A stretch of DNA of 64,000 nucleotides from PALSA-1006 sp963733265 (GTDB taxonomy: Bacteria > Pseudomonadota > Gammaproteobacteria > Burkholderiales > Gallionellaceae): assembly GCA_963733265.1 (NCBI GenBank), contig CAVTCF010000004.1:248001-312000 (forward strand), written 5' to 3'. Below the pieces are notes generated by a model. The model did no database searches, had not been told where the DNA came from, and was given only the letters and a program-made list of their open reading frames with translations. The translations under genes and the position numbers were made by a program. The stretch's first letter is position 1, and each line of letters starts with the position of its first letter. Of this stretch, positions 35,187-44,077 are shown in pieces.

Positions 35187-36266
35187 TTAGCGAACACACG
35201 TCACATAGTCCTTGTTCGTGTCGTTAATCCAGTAAACATCACCGACGTTTAGATCGACGTTGTAGTGACTACCACTGCCAAAGGGTGTTGAAGACCAAGT
35301 GCCGATCAACATCCACCCCTGACCGTTCAACGCCCTTGAAGCATACAAGGCATTCAGTTCGTCTTTTGTCGGCAAGCGCCATCCGTTTTGGCCGTTGATT
35401 GTAGTATTGGAGCAATATTCATTGGCATCTGACCAAGTCTTGCGTGAATTACTAATCTGCGCCCAAGTTAGGCCTTCCTGAGATAAATATTTCACTGGTG
35501 TCTCTATATTTAGAGGATTTATAGGGGGCGAAAGTGTTCCTAACGCAATACTTTTTGGTGCTTCAATATTTGTATGGTGAGGTTGAGATGCCATTTCAAT
35601 TTTTGTTAGCCAAGATCCCAATATGCCAGCTACTAGAGTGGATAACAAAATAACCGAAATAATTACGACACGCTTTTTTTCTGGTGAAGGCTGATGAAAT
35701 TTTGAGAACCAAAAGTGTCCAGCGCAGTTTAATCCAACAATACTTGTTGGAATGGCCGAAGTTGCTATCAGATACGGCATTCCCTGTGGATTATTCCAAA
35801 AGAGTAACAGGAATATAGTGATTTCTGTTACGGCAAGAATAATCCCGCAATTAAATAAATATGAATCGTTATTTGTTACTCGGGGCAAATAATTTAAAAC
35901 AGGAAGCACAACCCACTTGAATGAGTAATATGAGGCTAATGGAAAAACTAACCCACCATATAAGAACATGGTAGTCCCAACATCTAGCGCTTGATGGAAA
36001 GGTGTTGTCGGGTTGCCCGATAAAATTAGTTCGGCACAAAGCAAACTAAGCAAAATAGCACTGGGCCAAATCGCTGGAAACATATTAATGTTGCCATAGG
36101 TAGGAATTGAAACCGCTTCCCCATTAGGTTTATCGCTCAGATTGAACACAGTAGATAACAACCATCTCAATGCTCTTCTAAACCATCCCAAAATAATGCC
36201 TAAAACAAGAAATAGTCCAAAAATGAGGAATGCTACAACTTTGACTGTTTGAAGATCGAATGGCAT
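35187..36266 (-). CDS. Membrane protein with DUF1566 (Lcl-type) C-terminal domain
   Basis: A 359-residue protein. The N-terminal 220 residues contain about six hydrophobic segments. The C-terminal domain (about 250-359) carries DUF1566 features: TWSDANEYCSN, NGWRLPTKDELNALY, WSSTPF and YVTCVR. Such domains are usually extracellular or periplasmic and of unknown role; here they are joined to a multi-pass membrane part. First of three minus-strand genes of low G+C content beyond the flagellar cluster. Confidence 0.72.
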   Translation of the reverse strand: MPFDLQTVKVVAFLIFGLFLVLGIILGWFRRALRWLLSTVFNLSDKPNGEAVSIPTYGNINMFPAIWPSAILLSLLCAELILSGNPTTPFHQALDVGTTMFLYGGLVFPLASYYSFKWVVLPVLNYLPRVTNNDSYLFNCGIILAVTEITIFLLLFWNNPQGMPYLIATSAIPTSIVGLNCAGHFWFSKFHQPSPEKKRVVIISVILLSTLVAGILGSWLTKIEMASQPHHTNIEAPKSIALGTLSPPINPLNIETPVKYLSQEGLTWAQISNSRKTWSDANEYCSNTTINGQNGWRLPTKDELNALYASRALNGQGWMLIGTWSSTPFGSGSHYNVDLNVGDVYWINDTNKDYVTCVR

Positions 36267-36439
36267 AGCTTCCTTCGTCTAAATTGTATTGCACCCGTGA
36301 GTGACTGTAACTGGCCGATAGCACGAGTACGTAATATTACACGGTCAGGGTCTCCTGATGAAACAAGACCCGACATTAGAAATTTTGAAAATGCTTGCCG
36401 TTCAGAAGTCTGCATCTATATTTCCTAAAGCTCACACGT

Positions 36440-36466
36440 AACCCTTAATGGACATAAGCACTTCCC
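36440..36466. repeat. Gene-end repeat, copy 2
   Basis: Second copy of the 27-bp element at 35159-35185, located 27 bases past the stop of the gene ending at 36494. Each copy follows the 3' end of a minus-strand gene. Confidence 0.5.
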
Positions 36467-36493
36467 AATTATGGAGGTAGGATTTTGTGAATT

Positions 36494-36940
36494 TCATTCA
36501 TTGGGTAAAGTTACTCTAGGAGGTTCTCTTGACATCACATTGACACAATTATCAGCACCAATGACAAAGTATTCCAAAAAAGTCTTTCGATTTATATTTA
36601 CCAGAAATCCATCACGCTTTGACTCTTGATCGAGCCAGCCCCCATTCGTAATTTGATATATCCATCCATTTTGTCTGGAACAGGTCGGCCAAAACTCAAG
36701 CAAATTCCCTTCATCAAGTACGCGAAATCCCTCGACGTATTCGAATGCCACGGTAGCAACTTCATTTCCGTTTGGTGCGACAACTGCTACTGTGAGTCTT
36801 CCAGACTCGTATTGAACTCGCCCCAATTCGCAATCATGTGGAATGTTGAAAGGGACAATAATTGGGGTTGAGCTAACGGTCATTTCTGAGATTCTCGTGG
36901 TGAATAGGTTTGATTTTCTAAATGTCCCCAATTGAGTCAT
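36494..36940 (-). CDS. Hypothetical protein (148 aa)
   Basis: No family recognised. The start at 36940 (MTQLGTF) is preferred to 36958 because it overlaps the stop of the upstream zinc-ribbon gene as ATGA, the mark of translational coupling. The sequence is soluble-type, with mixed beta character and a C-terminal NINRKTFLEYFVIGAD segment; no signal peptide or membrane segment. Confidence 0.65.
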   Translation of the reverse strand: MTQLGTFRKSNLFTTRISEMTVSSTPIIVPFNIPHDCELGRVQYESGRLTVAVVAPNGNEVATVAFEYVEGFRVLDEGNLLEFWPTCSRQNGWIYQITNGGWLDQESKRDGFLVNINRKTFLEYFVIGADNCVNVMSREPPRVTLPNE

Positions 36941-37347
36941 AAACCGACCTTCCAGCATTCATGCACATAGTGCTTTTCGATAGATATTGGATATATTCCA
37001 GTCCAGCTTCTTTGCCACTTCCATCCTTTAGCTGTTCCCGGAGCATTCGCTTCAATCCATTTCGTTGCTTTGTCAGTTGAAAGAGGAATATGACAGTGCG
37101 GGCATCTAGGAGAAGCACCAGCCTTAAACTGCCCTCCACACTGGCACGGTGCCAAGTAAGATTCAATTTCCGGCTCAATCATTTGTTGTGCATTTAATTT
37201 AATCCCAGTTGGAACTTTCCAAGCGCTCAAGATGGCCAACATACCGCATTCATTACAATAGGCATACGTAGATTCATTAAAGCCGTTGTGAAGTAAATCA
37301 TATTGAAATGACTTGCTGCAAGAATCACATTTTCCGGTGTCGCTCAT
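36937..37347 (-). CDS. Zinc-ribbon-type hypothetical protein (136 aa)
   Basis: Contains several CxxC pairs: CDSCSKSF near the start, CNECGM, then CQCGGQF and CPHCHIPL. These suggest one or two structural zinc ribbons. The C-terminus is Trp-rich (GWKWQRSW). Function unknown. It is translationally coupled to the downstream 148-residue protein, so the two probably act together. Confidence 0.68.
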   Translation of the reverse strand: MSDTGKCDSCSKSFQYDLLHNGFNESTYAYCNECGMLAILSAWKVPTGIKLNAQQMIEPEIESYLAPCQCGGQFKAGASPRCPHCHIPLSTDKATKWIEANAPGTAKGWKWQRSWTGIYPISIEKHYVHECWKVGL

Positions 37348-37415
37348 AGTCGTTTATATTAACGATATAGTTGTAATGAATTCTATTTTTTTCAGCAGTC
37401 TTGAGAGTCCGTAGC

Positions 37416-37513
37416 TGGCCGACTAGACCCAGATCGAATTTCTACTCAATCCGTCCCTTCCATATTCTATTTCAGTCCCTCAAGTTTGGCTTCACTTTTT
37501 GGCGACAGCTAAC
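37416..37513. repeat. Dispersed non-coding repeat, copy A
   Basis: A 98-bp stretch colinear with 55034-55132. Both run TGGCCG, then ATTCTATTTCAG and TCAAGTTT, then AGCTAAC, with spacings of 48/49 and 43/43 bases. The central 24 bp (37464-37487) match 22 of 24. It lies in a spacer and has no reading frame. Confidence 0.65.
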
Positions 37514-37586
37514 GAAGCTGCCATTTAAAACATCTAATTCGTTGCCGTAAAACGGACACATTGTTTTGCATATATGCGCGTGAGGC

Positions 37587-38468
37587 TCATGATTTCTTCA
37601 GTTTTGCTATCGCTGTTTTGATTTCCCTTTTGTGCCGATCCACTTTACGTGTTGCTGCCCAAAAATCGTTCATTACCGGTGCATCCGGTTGCCACAACAC
37701 TTTAAGCTGTTTTTCTTTCAGGGCGGTATCGCATAAGTATTGCGGCAACACGCTAACCCCCATTCCCAGCTCTACTGCCTTGCGCATTAAGAGCAAGTTT
37801 GGAATGGTCATTCGTGGTTCGATGGCTGGCCGATGTCGGAATGCGACATGCCAGAAGCGGCGGATGATGGGTAGCTCTGCTGAATAGCTGATCCAGTTCT
37901 GCTCTAGTAGAAAATATTCCAGTTCCCGACTTGCTTCCCTGCCCAGATCAGTCGGAAGCTCAAGGTGCATCGGTGAAACAAGCACGAACTCCTCGCTGTC
38001 GATCTTCACATAATCAAGCTCCTTATTGCCCAGATGCTGGCTTGCGATCACTAGATCGACCCTGCCTTGCGAAAGTGCTTCAATAAGCGTACCGGTATCT
38101 CCTAGCTCAATCTGCAAACGCAATGACGCCGCACTCAAACGTTCCATGGCGATTTCACCGAAATATTCTTGCGGCGCACCAATACGCAAGGTTGGAAAGG
38201 CTGTTGCAAGTGGCAATTTAATATGTTGCGACAAATCCTCTAACCCGTCCACAGCGGGCGCAAGGCGGCTGTATAACTGCTGACCAGCATCCGTGGGGAT
38301 CATCTTGCGTGCTGTGCGCTGGAAAAGCGCTTGCTTCATCACCGCTTCCAGAATGGCTATATGCTGGCTAATTGCAGGCTGAGTCAGAGAGCGGGCATTG
38401 GCGGCAGCGGTTACCGTACCGCTACGATACACAGCAATAAAACTGCGGTACCACTCGAAGTTAACCAT
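37587..38468 (-). CDS. LysR-family transcriptional regulator
   Basis: A 293-residue regulator. The N-terminal winged helix-turn-helix has FIAVYRSGTVTAAANARSLTQPAISQHIAILE; the effector-binding domain follows (LRIGAPQEYFGEIAMERL). It diverges from the PfpI-family gene at 38594 over a 125-bp spacer with an A/T palindrome, the usual arrangement for a LysR protein and its target. Effector unknown. Confidence 0.92.
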   Translation of the reverse strand: MVNFEWYRSFIAVYRSGTVTAAANARSLTQPAISQHIAILEAVMKQALFQRTARKMIPTDAGQQLYSRLAPAVDGLEDLSQHIKLPLATAFPTLRIGAPQEYFGEIAMERLSAASLRLQIELGDTGTLIEALSQGRVDLVIASQHLGNKELDYVKIDSEEFVLVSPMHLELPTDLGREASRELEYFLLEQNWISYSAELPIIRRFWHVAFRHRPAIEPRMTIPNLLLMRKAVELGMGVSVLPQYLCDTALKEKQLKVLWQPDAPVMNDFWAATRKVDRHKREIKTAIAKLKKS

Positions 38469-38497
38469 AATTAAATTTATAGTAGCACTAAAAATTG

Positions 38498-38511
38498 ATA
38501 ATTATAATTAT
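38498..38511. promoter_or_regulatory. A/T palindrome ATAATTATAATTAT
   Basis: A perfect 14-bp palindrome, 30 bp before the LysR start and 83 bp before the PfpI gene start. Possible LysR-type operator, although A/T-rich palindromes arise readily by chance. Confidence 0.35.
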
Positions 38512-38593
38512 ATAACCAGACACCCTATTATGGCGACAGCAAGACGGGGACAACATCCCGGCTTCGAACAATCCCAATTTTAAGGAGACAATA

Positions 38594-39265
38594 ATGAGCA
38601 CAGCAAAAGCAATACTATTTATCATCACCAGTTTCAGCGACATGGGCACGGGCGACCACACCGGCCTGTGGCTGGAAGAATTCGCAATCCCATATATGGA
38701 GTTCAGCAAGCGCGGTTACAAGATCACCGTCGCCAGCATCAAGGGCGGACGAGTTCCTATCGATCCTCGCAGCGCGCCAGCTCCTGCACAAAGCCAAGAA
38801 TGGCACGATGCACTCTCCGCACTGGAGCGCACGGTGTTAGCTTCCTCGGTCGATGCATCTCAGTTCGACGCCGTATTTGTGCCGGGTGGCCACGGCACTA
38901 TGTTCGACCTGCCGAACAACCCGGATACTGGCAAGCTGCTGGCTCGTTTTGCCTCGGCAGACAAAGTGGTCGCCTCCGTGTGCCATGGTCCGGCCATCTT
39001 TGTGGGAGCTAAACTCGATGACGGTACGTACTTTGTTGCGGGTAAAAAAATGACCGGCTTTACCAATCAGGAAGAAGGTGCTGCCAGGCTACAAAGCAAA
39101 ATGCCCTTCCTGCTGGAAACACGCTTGCGCGAACAAGGTGCATCTTTCGTTGCGCAACCCAATTGGGCGGATCACGTCGAAATCGATGGAAAGCTCATCA
39201 CAGGACAAAATCCGCAATCCAGCCGCAGTACGGCATTGGCCGTCATACAGGCACTTAGCCATTAA
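38594..39265 (+). CDS. DJ-1/PfpI-family protein (type 1 glutamine amidotransferase-like)
   Basis: A 223-residue protein of the Hsp31/YhbO-like branch. It has the nucleophile Cys130 in VASVCHGPAIF, the upstream acidic residue in LWLEEFAIPY and the PGGHGTMFDLP block. Relatives act as glyoxalase III, deglycase or chaperone; the exact activity is not decidable. It is transcribed away from the LysR gene and followed 15 bp later by a secreted PEBP-like protein. AAGGAG ribosome site. Confidence 0.9.
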   Translation: MSTAKAILFIITSFSDMGTGDHTGLWLEEFAIPYMEFSKRGYKITVASIKGGRVPIDPRSAPAPAQSQEWHDALSALERTVLASSVDASQFDAVFVPGGHGTMFDLPNNPDTGKLLARFASADKVVASVCHGPAIFVGAKLDDGTYFVAGKKMTGFTNQEEGAARLQSKMPFLLETRLREQGASFVAQPNWADHVEIDGKLITGQNPQSSRSTALAVIQALSH

Positions 39266-39280
39266 CCAAGGAGATACAAA

Positions 39281-39793
39281 ATGAAGCAAATCCTGATCGC
39301 AATTATTACCCTCTTTGCAGCCACAGCTCATGCCGACGGCACACTCAAAGCCAGTTTTTCCGACGCTGCCTGGGATGGAATCAAGATTCCGGCCGGGCAA
39401 CAATGTGCCCGTTTCGGAGGCAAAGGTGCAACGCCAATCATCAAGGTCGAGCAGATTCCGGAGGGTACGAACGCACTGGTCATGGAATTCAGCGACCAGA
39501 CTTACCAACCCATGAACAACGGTGGTCACGGTAAGATAGCCTATCGAATTGTCAGCGGCAGCAAGCAGACGACTATTCCCTCCGTTGCCGGTCACAGCTT
39601 CGATTTACCTGCCGGCTTCCTTCTGATTGAAGCGCAACGTGCCCCAACTTGGGATAAGGCCGGAGCGTACCTCCCTCCTTGCTCGGGCGGAAATGGCAAT
39701 ACCTATGCGGTTACTGTTAAAGCCGTGAAGGAGGCTAATGGCAAGATCGGTGCCATCTTGGCAGCAACGACAATCAAAATGGGGCAGTATTAA
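39281..39793 (+). CDS. Secreted PEBP-like (YbhB/YbcL-type) protein
   Basis: A 170-residue protein with a signal peptide (MKQILIAIITLFAATAHA). The mature part resembles phosphatidylethanolamine-binding-protein homologues: PIIKVEQIPEGTNALVMEF, then GAYLPPCSGGNGNTYAVTVKAV, corresponding to the family's Y-x-x-P-C-P-P-G-x-H-x-Y region, but without the usual His. It is in an operon with the PfpI gene, with an AAGGAGA ribosome site. Confidence 0.6.
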   Translation: MKQILIAIITLFAATAHADGTLKASFSDAAWDGIKIPAGQQCARFGGKGATPIIKVEQIPEGTNALVMEFSDQTYQPMNNGGHGKIAYRIVSGSKQTTIPSVAGHSFDLPAGFLLIEAQRAPTWDKAGAYLPPCSGGNGNTYAVTVKAVKEANGKIGAILAATTIKMGQY

Positions 39794-39817
39794 ATATGGG
39801 GGTATAGATACACCGTG

Positions 39818-39848
39818 AGTCTGACGGAAAAGTACTTTCTGTCAGACT
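39818..39848 (+). terminator. Strong hairpin after the PfpI/PEBP operon
   Basis: AGTCTGAC (39818-39825) pairs with GTCAGACT (39841-39848), and inner GGAAA/TTTCT pairs extend the stem to about 13 bp. It probably ends the rightward operon. A T-run is poor. Confidence 0.6.
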
Positions 39849-39920
39849 TGCTATATGGTGATTTGACTGGCACAGAATGGCTTGATTTTGCTTGTTAGCA
39901 TTCGGTTTACCTCCGTCTAT

Positions 39921-41066
39921 TCAAGCGCGAATCCGGGCTATCGCCGCGCGAATAGCAGAAACGCTTTGCTCGGCAGAGAGGTCAGTAATCTGATCAGGCG
40001 CGAACTCCGAGGCAGCTGCACCGAAAAACCACACTGATGCGGACGCTGCGAAGAAGGGATCCATGTCTTGAACAAGAAGTCCAAGCAATATACCACTTAG
40101 TGCGTCGCCGGCCCAGACAGTTGCCAAGGAATCTAGTGCGTTTGTATTGATGATTGCCATGCCGTCAGGAGCCGTGATGACCGTGTCGGCACCTATCAAC
40201 AAGATAATGGCATCGCTACGGCGAGCTGCTGCCCGTGCTTTGCTTAGTTTATCGCCGGTCAGATCAAATTGCCGCGAAAACTCTTCGTCGTTGAGAATCA
40301 AGATGGGCGGATCCGTAACCACTTGATCATGTGATAGTGGATTTTTCAGCCAACGCTCAAAATCCTCAGGCTGCTGTGGCAATGCGGAAACCCAAATTTC
40401 TGGACGGTTTTCAAAAGTATTTGGCGCAATCTGTTCGAGTACAGAAATTGGCGTACCAATGTCGGCAACGATAACTTCGCCGCAAAGCAACCGACCAGGA
40501 AACAACACATGTCCGGGCTTTTTACGAAAGAAGGTAACTGTCAGAATAGCAGCAACTGCCCCAAATGCTTCTCCGGTATCTCCCATAAGCCCGCTCGGAA
40601 CATCGATAGCCACAATCGGGATTTTTCTTAATGCAGCAGCAGCCAAGGTGTCCGCAGCACCTTCTTGGAGAGGACGACTAAGCCCGGCACCGAAGATCGC
40701 ATCCACGATCAATTCGGCTCCATCAAGGACTACGAGGGTGAGTGGCTCGACTTCGCCATGCCATAAGTCGGCATGACAGCGCGCGGCGCCGACCAACTTT
40801 TCACGTGAGCCGAGTAAAGCGACACGTACTTGCCAGCCCGATTCGGCAAGCAGTCGCGCCGTGACAAAGCCATCGCCCCCATTATTGCCAGGTCCGCATA
40901 GGACTGTGACGGGCCTCGCAGACCAGCGTTGCTTGATCTCGTGCGCTACCGCAGCACCCGCATTGTCCATCAGTTCGTTCACTGAAATGCCAGAGGCCAC
41001 AGTAAGGAGGTCAGCCACACTCATTTGGCTCACATTAAGCAGGGCCGGTTTAAGATTCATCAACAT
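39921..41066 (-). CDS. nnrE: NAD(P)HX epimerase with shortened dehydratase half
   Basis: A 381-residue protein. The N-terminal epimerase domain is complete: GPGNNGGDGFVTARLL (58 onward), DAIFGAGLSRPL and IDVPSGLMGDTG. It repairs hydrated NAD(P)H. The C-terminal part corresponds only to the end of the dehydratase domain (GADTVITAPDGMAIINTN, WAGDALSGILLGLL). About 100 residues of the usual start of that domain are missing, and the K-G-A-D-T lysine is replaced (L-I-G-A-D-T). Dehydratase activity is therefore doubtful. Bifunctional homologues are near 490-500 residues. Confidence 0.82.
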   Translation of the reverse strand: MLMNLKPALLNVSQMSVADLLTVASGISVNELMDNAGAAVAHEIKQRWSARPVTVLCGPGNNGGDGFVTARLLAESGWQVRVALLGSREKLVGAARCHADLWHGEVEPLTLVVLDGAELIVDAIFGAGLSRPLQEGAADTLAAAALRKIPIVAIDVPSGLMGDTGEAFGAVAAILTVTFFRKKPGHVLFPGRLLCGEVIVADIGTPISVLEQIAPNTFENRPEIWVSALPQQPEDFERWLKNPLSHDQVVTDPPILILNDEEFSRQFDLTGDKLSKARAAARRSDAIILLIGADTVITAPDGMAIINTNALDSLATVWAGDALSGILLGLLVQDMDPFFAASASVWFFGAAASEFAPDQITDLSAEQSVSAIRAAIARIRA

Positions 41067-41300
41067 ACTCTCTATTGAGTTTCTGTAAGATCAGATTTGG
41101 CAGGCGAAATTATTAAAGTAAACAAAATAGGTACGGGTTATCTAACTTTTCGCTGCTCTTTTACGGTCAGTCGCGTATGCCCGTTTTTGTCCGATTGTAA
41201 TGGTTCGGTATCTTACACAGAGTAGGTCTCTTGTTAAAAGGCCGCTAAAAAATTTTCTAATTACAGCAGGCAACCCACAACCTAATGTGATTGACCCGCC

Positions 41301-41654
41301 TTACAGCGATCTCCCGTCAAAAACATCAAAGGGCAATGCTAGAGAATCAACGCCATCTATGCAGCCAATGTTTATTCGGTAATGGTCTATTCTTCGCGCA
41401 GTCTGATGAAAAGGATATATGCCGCATTTTTTACAAAAATGATGCTTCGCTACCCGGCTTCCGAACTGATAGGTTTCCAGGCAGTCGGCTTGCCAATTAA
41501 TTTTTATGTCTGATGTTGCAACGACAAAATCAGTCATGATCGCCCCTTTACGAATGCACAATGAGCAATTGCAGCGAAGTCCTCTCATTATCTCTGGCCC
41601 GGAAAATGAAAACTGAATACTTCCGCAGTGGCAGCTTCCTACATAATTCTTCAT
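41301..41654 (-). CDS. GFA-family (CENP-V-like) zinc protein
   Basis: About 117 residues. It has the zinc cysteine set of the glutathione-dependent formaldehyde-activating family: SCHCGSIQF, RCNCSLCIRKG and FCKKCGIYPF. The family binds zinc through these cysteines; the substrate is unknown in most members. The start at 41654 (MKNYVGSCHC) matches the usual N-terminus; an ATG at 41666 has its GAGGA too close to be useful. Confidence 0.85.
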   Translation of the reverse strand: MKNYVGSCHCGSIQFSFSGPEIMRGLRCNCSLCIRKGAIMTDFVVATSDIKINWQADCLETYQFGSRVAKHHFCKKCGIYPFHQTARRIDHYRINIGCIDGVDSLALPFDVFDGRSL

Positions 41655-41835
41655 GCCTTTAATCATTCCTCAAACAATTCGATGTCAAATAACCGATTTT
41701 CGCGACCGGCGGATTGTGGCTGAAGATTCTCGTTCGACATTGTATATTGAACTGCCCATGTCGAGCTGTTTGCAGTCATACGATTCCAATTTCATTGATT
41801 TGGTGCCCGATGGCCACTTCACGTCATGCGATCTT

Positions 41836-42873
41836 CTAAATAGCGAGCTTCAACTCTGAACCTAAAGTTTTCATAAGTTCGTCAGCTCGCATTTGCCTTA
41901 CCTTTGAATAAGCTTCACCTGCCCAAAGACTTTGGTATTCACCATTATTCGTTTTTAAGGCTAACTGTCTAAGCGAAGCAGTCATCGTGTTTTGTATTGG
42001 GAAAGGCAAGGTTGTTTGATTTGCCATTAGTTTAATAAACTCGTTTTCAATACCTCTTGCCATTCTGCCCGAAAAGCCTTTTGTAAAGACAGAGTTTCTT
42101 TCTTGCTTAATAAGCAGGTAATGTCTGTGTGCTGTAGATGTGCTTGCCTCATCACAACATAAGAATGCAGTTCCCATTTGTACCGCAGTTGCACCAACAG
42201 CCAAGACATTTTTAATGTCTTCTCCGTACATAATTCCACCTGCAGCAACAACAGGAATAGAACAATTTTTTGCCAATAGCTCTGTTAAAGCTATGGTACT
42301 TAATTTCTCGTCATCAGAATTTGGCTCAAATATTCCCCTATGCCCGCCTGCTTCAATCCCTTGCGACACTATAAAATCAGCCCCCGCGTTTTGAATAGCA
42401 ATTGCTTCTTTCAAGCAGGTAGCAGTAATGCCCACACTAATACCAAGTGAGTGAGCCTTTTCAATTACTTTCGAAGGAGGTATTCCAAAATGGAAAGTCA
42501 GGATTGTTGGACGATGTTCCCATATTGGCTCTAACTGCTCCTCTACATTTGGGAAAAATGGTGACTGGGGTATTGAGACGGAATAATCCCCTTCAATAGG
42601 CAACCGCTTTAAAGCTTCAACTGCTTGTAGTTGAATAAGCTGTGTTGGTAACTCAACAGGATTGAATACAAAGAAATTTGCATTTATTGGACCGTTCGTC
42701 AGTGCCTTGGTTACGACCAAATCTTCACTAATTTTTTGAGGGGTATTGTAGGCAAATCCAAAACTACCAACACCACCAGCGTTGGCTACAGCAGATGCCA
42801 ATTGTGGAGTGTTGATGCCATCAGCCATTGGGGCCTGAATAATAGGGAGTTTTAATTGCGCGAAGTTAAACAT
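41836..42873 (-). CDS. Nitronate monooxygenase family flavoprotein
   Basis: A 345-residue TIM-barrel flavoenzyme. It has the N-terminal LPIIQAPMADG, the phosphate-binding loops GGVGSFGF and VVAAGGIMYG, and the catalytic His in GIEAGGHRG. It oxidises alkyl nitronates such as propionate 3-nitronate. Codon use is A/T-rich compared with the flagellar genes, which suggests acquisition. It stands alone between spacer sequences. Confidence 0.9.
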   Translation of the reverse strand: MFNFAQLKLPIIQAPMADGINTPQLASAVANAGGVGSFGFAYNTPQKISEDLVVTKALTNGPINANFFVFNPVELPTQLIQLQAVEALKRLPIEGDYSVSIPQSPFFPNVEEQLEPIWEHRPTILTFHFGIPPSKVIEKAHSLGISVGITATCLKEAIAIQNAGADFIVSQGIEAGGHRGIFEPNSDDEKLSTIALTELLAKNCSIPVVAAGGIMYGEDIKNVLAVGATAVQMGTAFLCCDEASTSTAHRHYLLIKQERNSVFTKGFSGRMARGIENEFIKLMANQTTLPFPIQNTMTASLRQLALKTNNGEYQSLWAGEAYSKVRQMRADELMKTLGSELKLAI

Positions 42874-42911
42874 CGTGATTCCAATACTTTCACTTTAAGT
42901 CACTAGTATCT

Positions 42912-43037
42912 TTACCTCGTGCTTGATACATTGGATAGTGCTTTCAAGAGGCCGATGATGGTTGCACCCGTCAGATTACCATCGCGATTATGAACTGCAG
43001 CAATGCGACGGATTTGCTCTTGTTCGCAACACACCAT
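42912..43037 (-). CDS. Possible small ORF or gene remnant (41 aa)
   Basis: ATG at 43037 and TAA at 42912 encode MVCCEQEQIRRIAAVHN followed by 24 residues ending SNVSSTR. There is no ribosome site. Composition is protein-like, so it may be a leftover of a larger gene. Low support. Confidence 0.2.
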   Translation of the reverse strand: MVCCEQEQIRRIAAVHNRDGNLTGATIIGLLKALSNVSSTR

Positions 43038-43096
43038 GATCCGATTGGACTAAATTTAATGCATAACTTTGCATATTCGTCAGGCGATATTGTAGC

Positions 43097-43966
43097 CTAA
43101 CTCGCAAACCGCCTTGCTCCAACTACGCACATCGCAACCGCCAGCGCAGAAAGGATCATCACTGTGCTGACGTGTTCACCCAGCAGCACTGCGGCAAGGC
43201 CCAGTCCAAAGAATGGTTGTAACAATTGCAACTGGCTGATGGATGCAATGCCACCGAGAGCCAGGCCGCGATACCAGAAGAAAAATCCGAATAGCATACT
43301 GAAAAGTGAAACGTAGCCGAGGCTCAGCAATGCGGGCCAGGCGGCTTGTTGAAAATTGCCGGGCAATGTCCATAGACACAGCGGTAACATCAAAGGCAAC
43401 GATAAAACCAATGCCCAGCAGATTACCTGCCATCCGCCCATGCTGCGAGCCAGGCGCGCGCCCTCGGCATAACCTAAGCCGCACACAATAATTGCAGCCA
43501 GCATCAGCAGATCATCAATTACAGAAATACTGATACCCTGCGCTATGGCAAAACCTGCCACGACGAGACTTCCTGATATCGAGAATAGCCAAAACAACCA
43601 GCGAGGGTTCTTGTCCCCGCGCAGCACGCCAAATATCACCGTTGCCATTGGTAATAGCCCGACGAACACGATGGCATGAGCCGATGTGACGTGCCGTAAC
43701 GCCAGCGCTGTCAGCAGTGGGAACCCTACAACCACGCCGAGAGCCACTACCAACAATGCTCTCCTGTCACTACGCACAGGCCGAGGTTGGCGCAGAGCCA
43801 ACAAAATCAAGGCAGCGATCACACCGGCAATCGCCGCCCGTGCCAACGTGATAAATATCGGATCGAAAGTGGCAACCGCCACACGTGTCGCGGGAAGTGA
43901 GCCGCTAAAGATCATCACACCCAACAATCCGTTGCTCCATCCCTTGAATCCATTATTCATGCTCAT
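43097..43966 (-). CDS. EamA/DMT-family transporter
   Basis: A 289-residue inner-membrane protein with ten hydrophobic segments in two EamA repeats: FSGSLPATRVAVATFDPIFITLARAAIAG in the first, LLSLGYVSLFSMLFGFFFWYRGL and LLQPFFGLGLAAVLLGE in the second. Such proteins export or import metabolites and amino acids. It diverges from a MocR/PdxR-type regulator gene, which probably controls it. Confidence 0.9.
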   Translation of the reverse strand: MSMNNGFKGWSNGLLGVMIFSGSLPATRVAVATFDPIFITLARAAIAGVIAALILLALRQPRPVRSDRRALLVVALGVVVGFPLLTALALRHVTSAHAIVFVGLLPMATVIFGVLRGDKNPRWLFWLFSISGSLVVAGFAIAQGISISVIDDLLMLAAIIVCGLGYAEGARLARSMGGWQVICWALVLSLPLMLPLCLWTLPGNFQQAAWPALLSLGYVSLFSMLFGFFFWYRGLALGGIASISQLQLLQPFFGLGLAAVLLGEHVSTVMILSALAVAMCVVGARRFAS

Positions 43967-44077
43967 GCCCGTCTCTTCATCTAAAAGAAGGCTACATCAT
44001 CCCCTGAAAATTCTGGAAGCAACAGATACAGAAGGGTACAATTTCAAGATACTGTCCTAATATCTTGTGGGTACACA

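Noticed and set aside
41653..41859. 68-residue open frame on the plus strand between the GFA and nitronate monooxygenase genes
   Set aside because: It overlaps the 3' end of one gene and the 5' end of another on the opposite strand, has no ribosome site and no family-like pattern.
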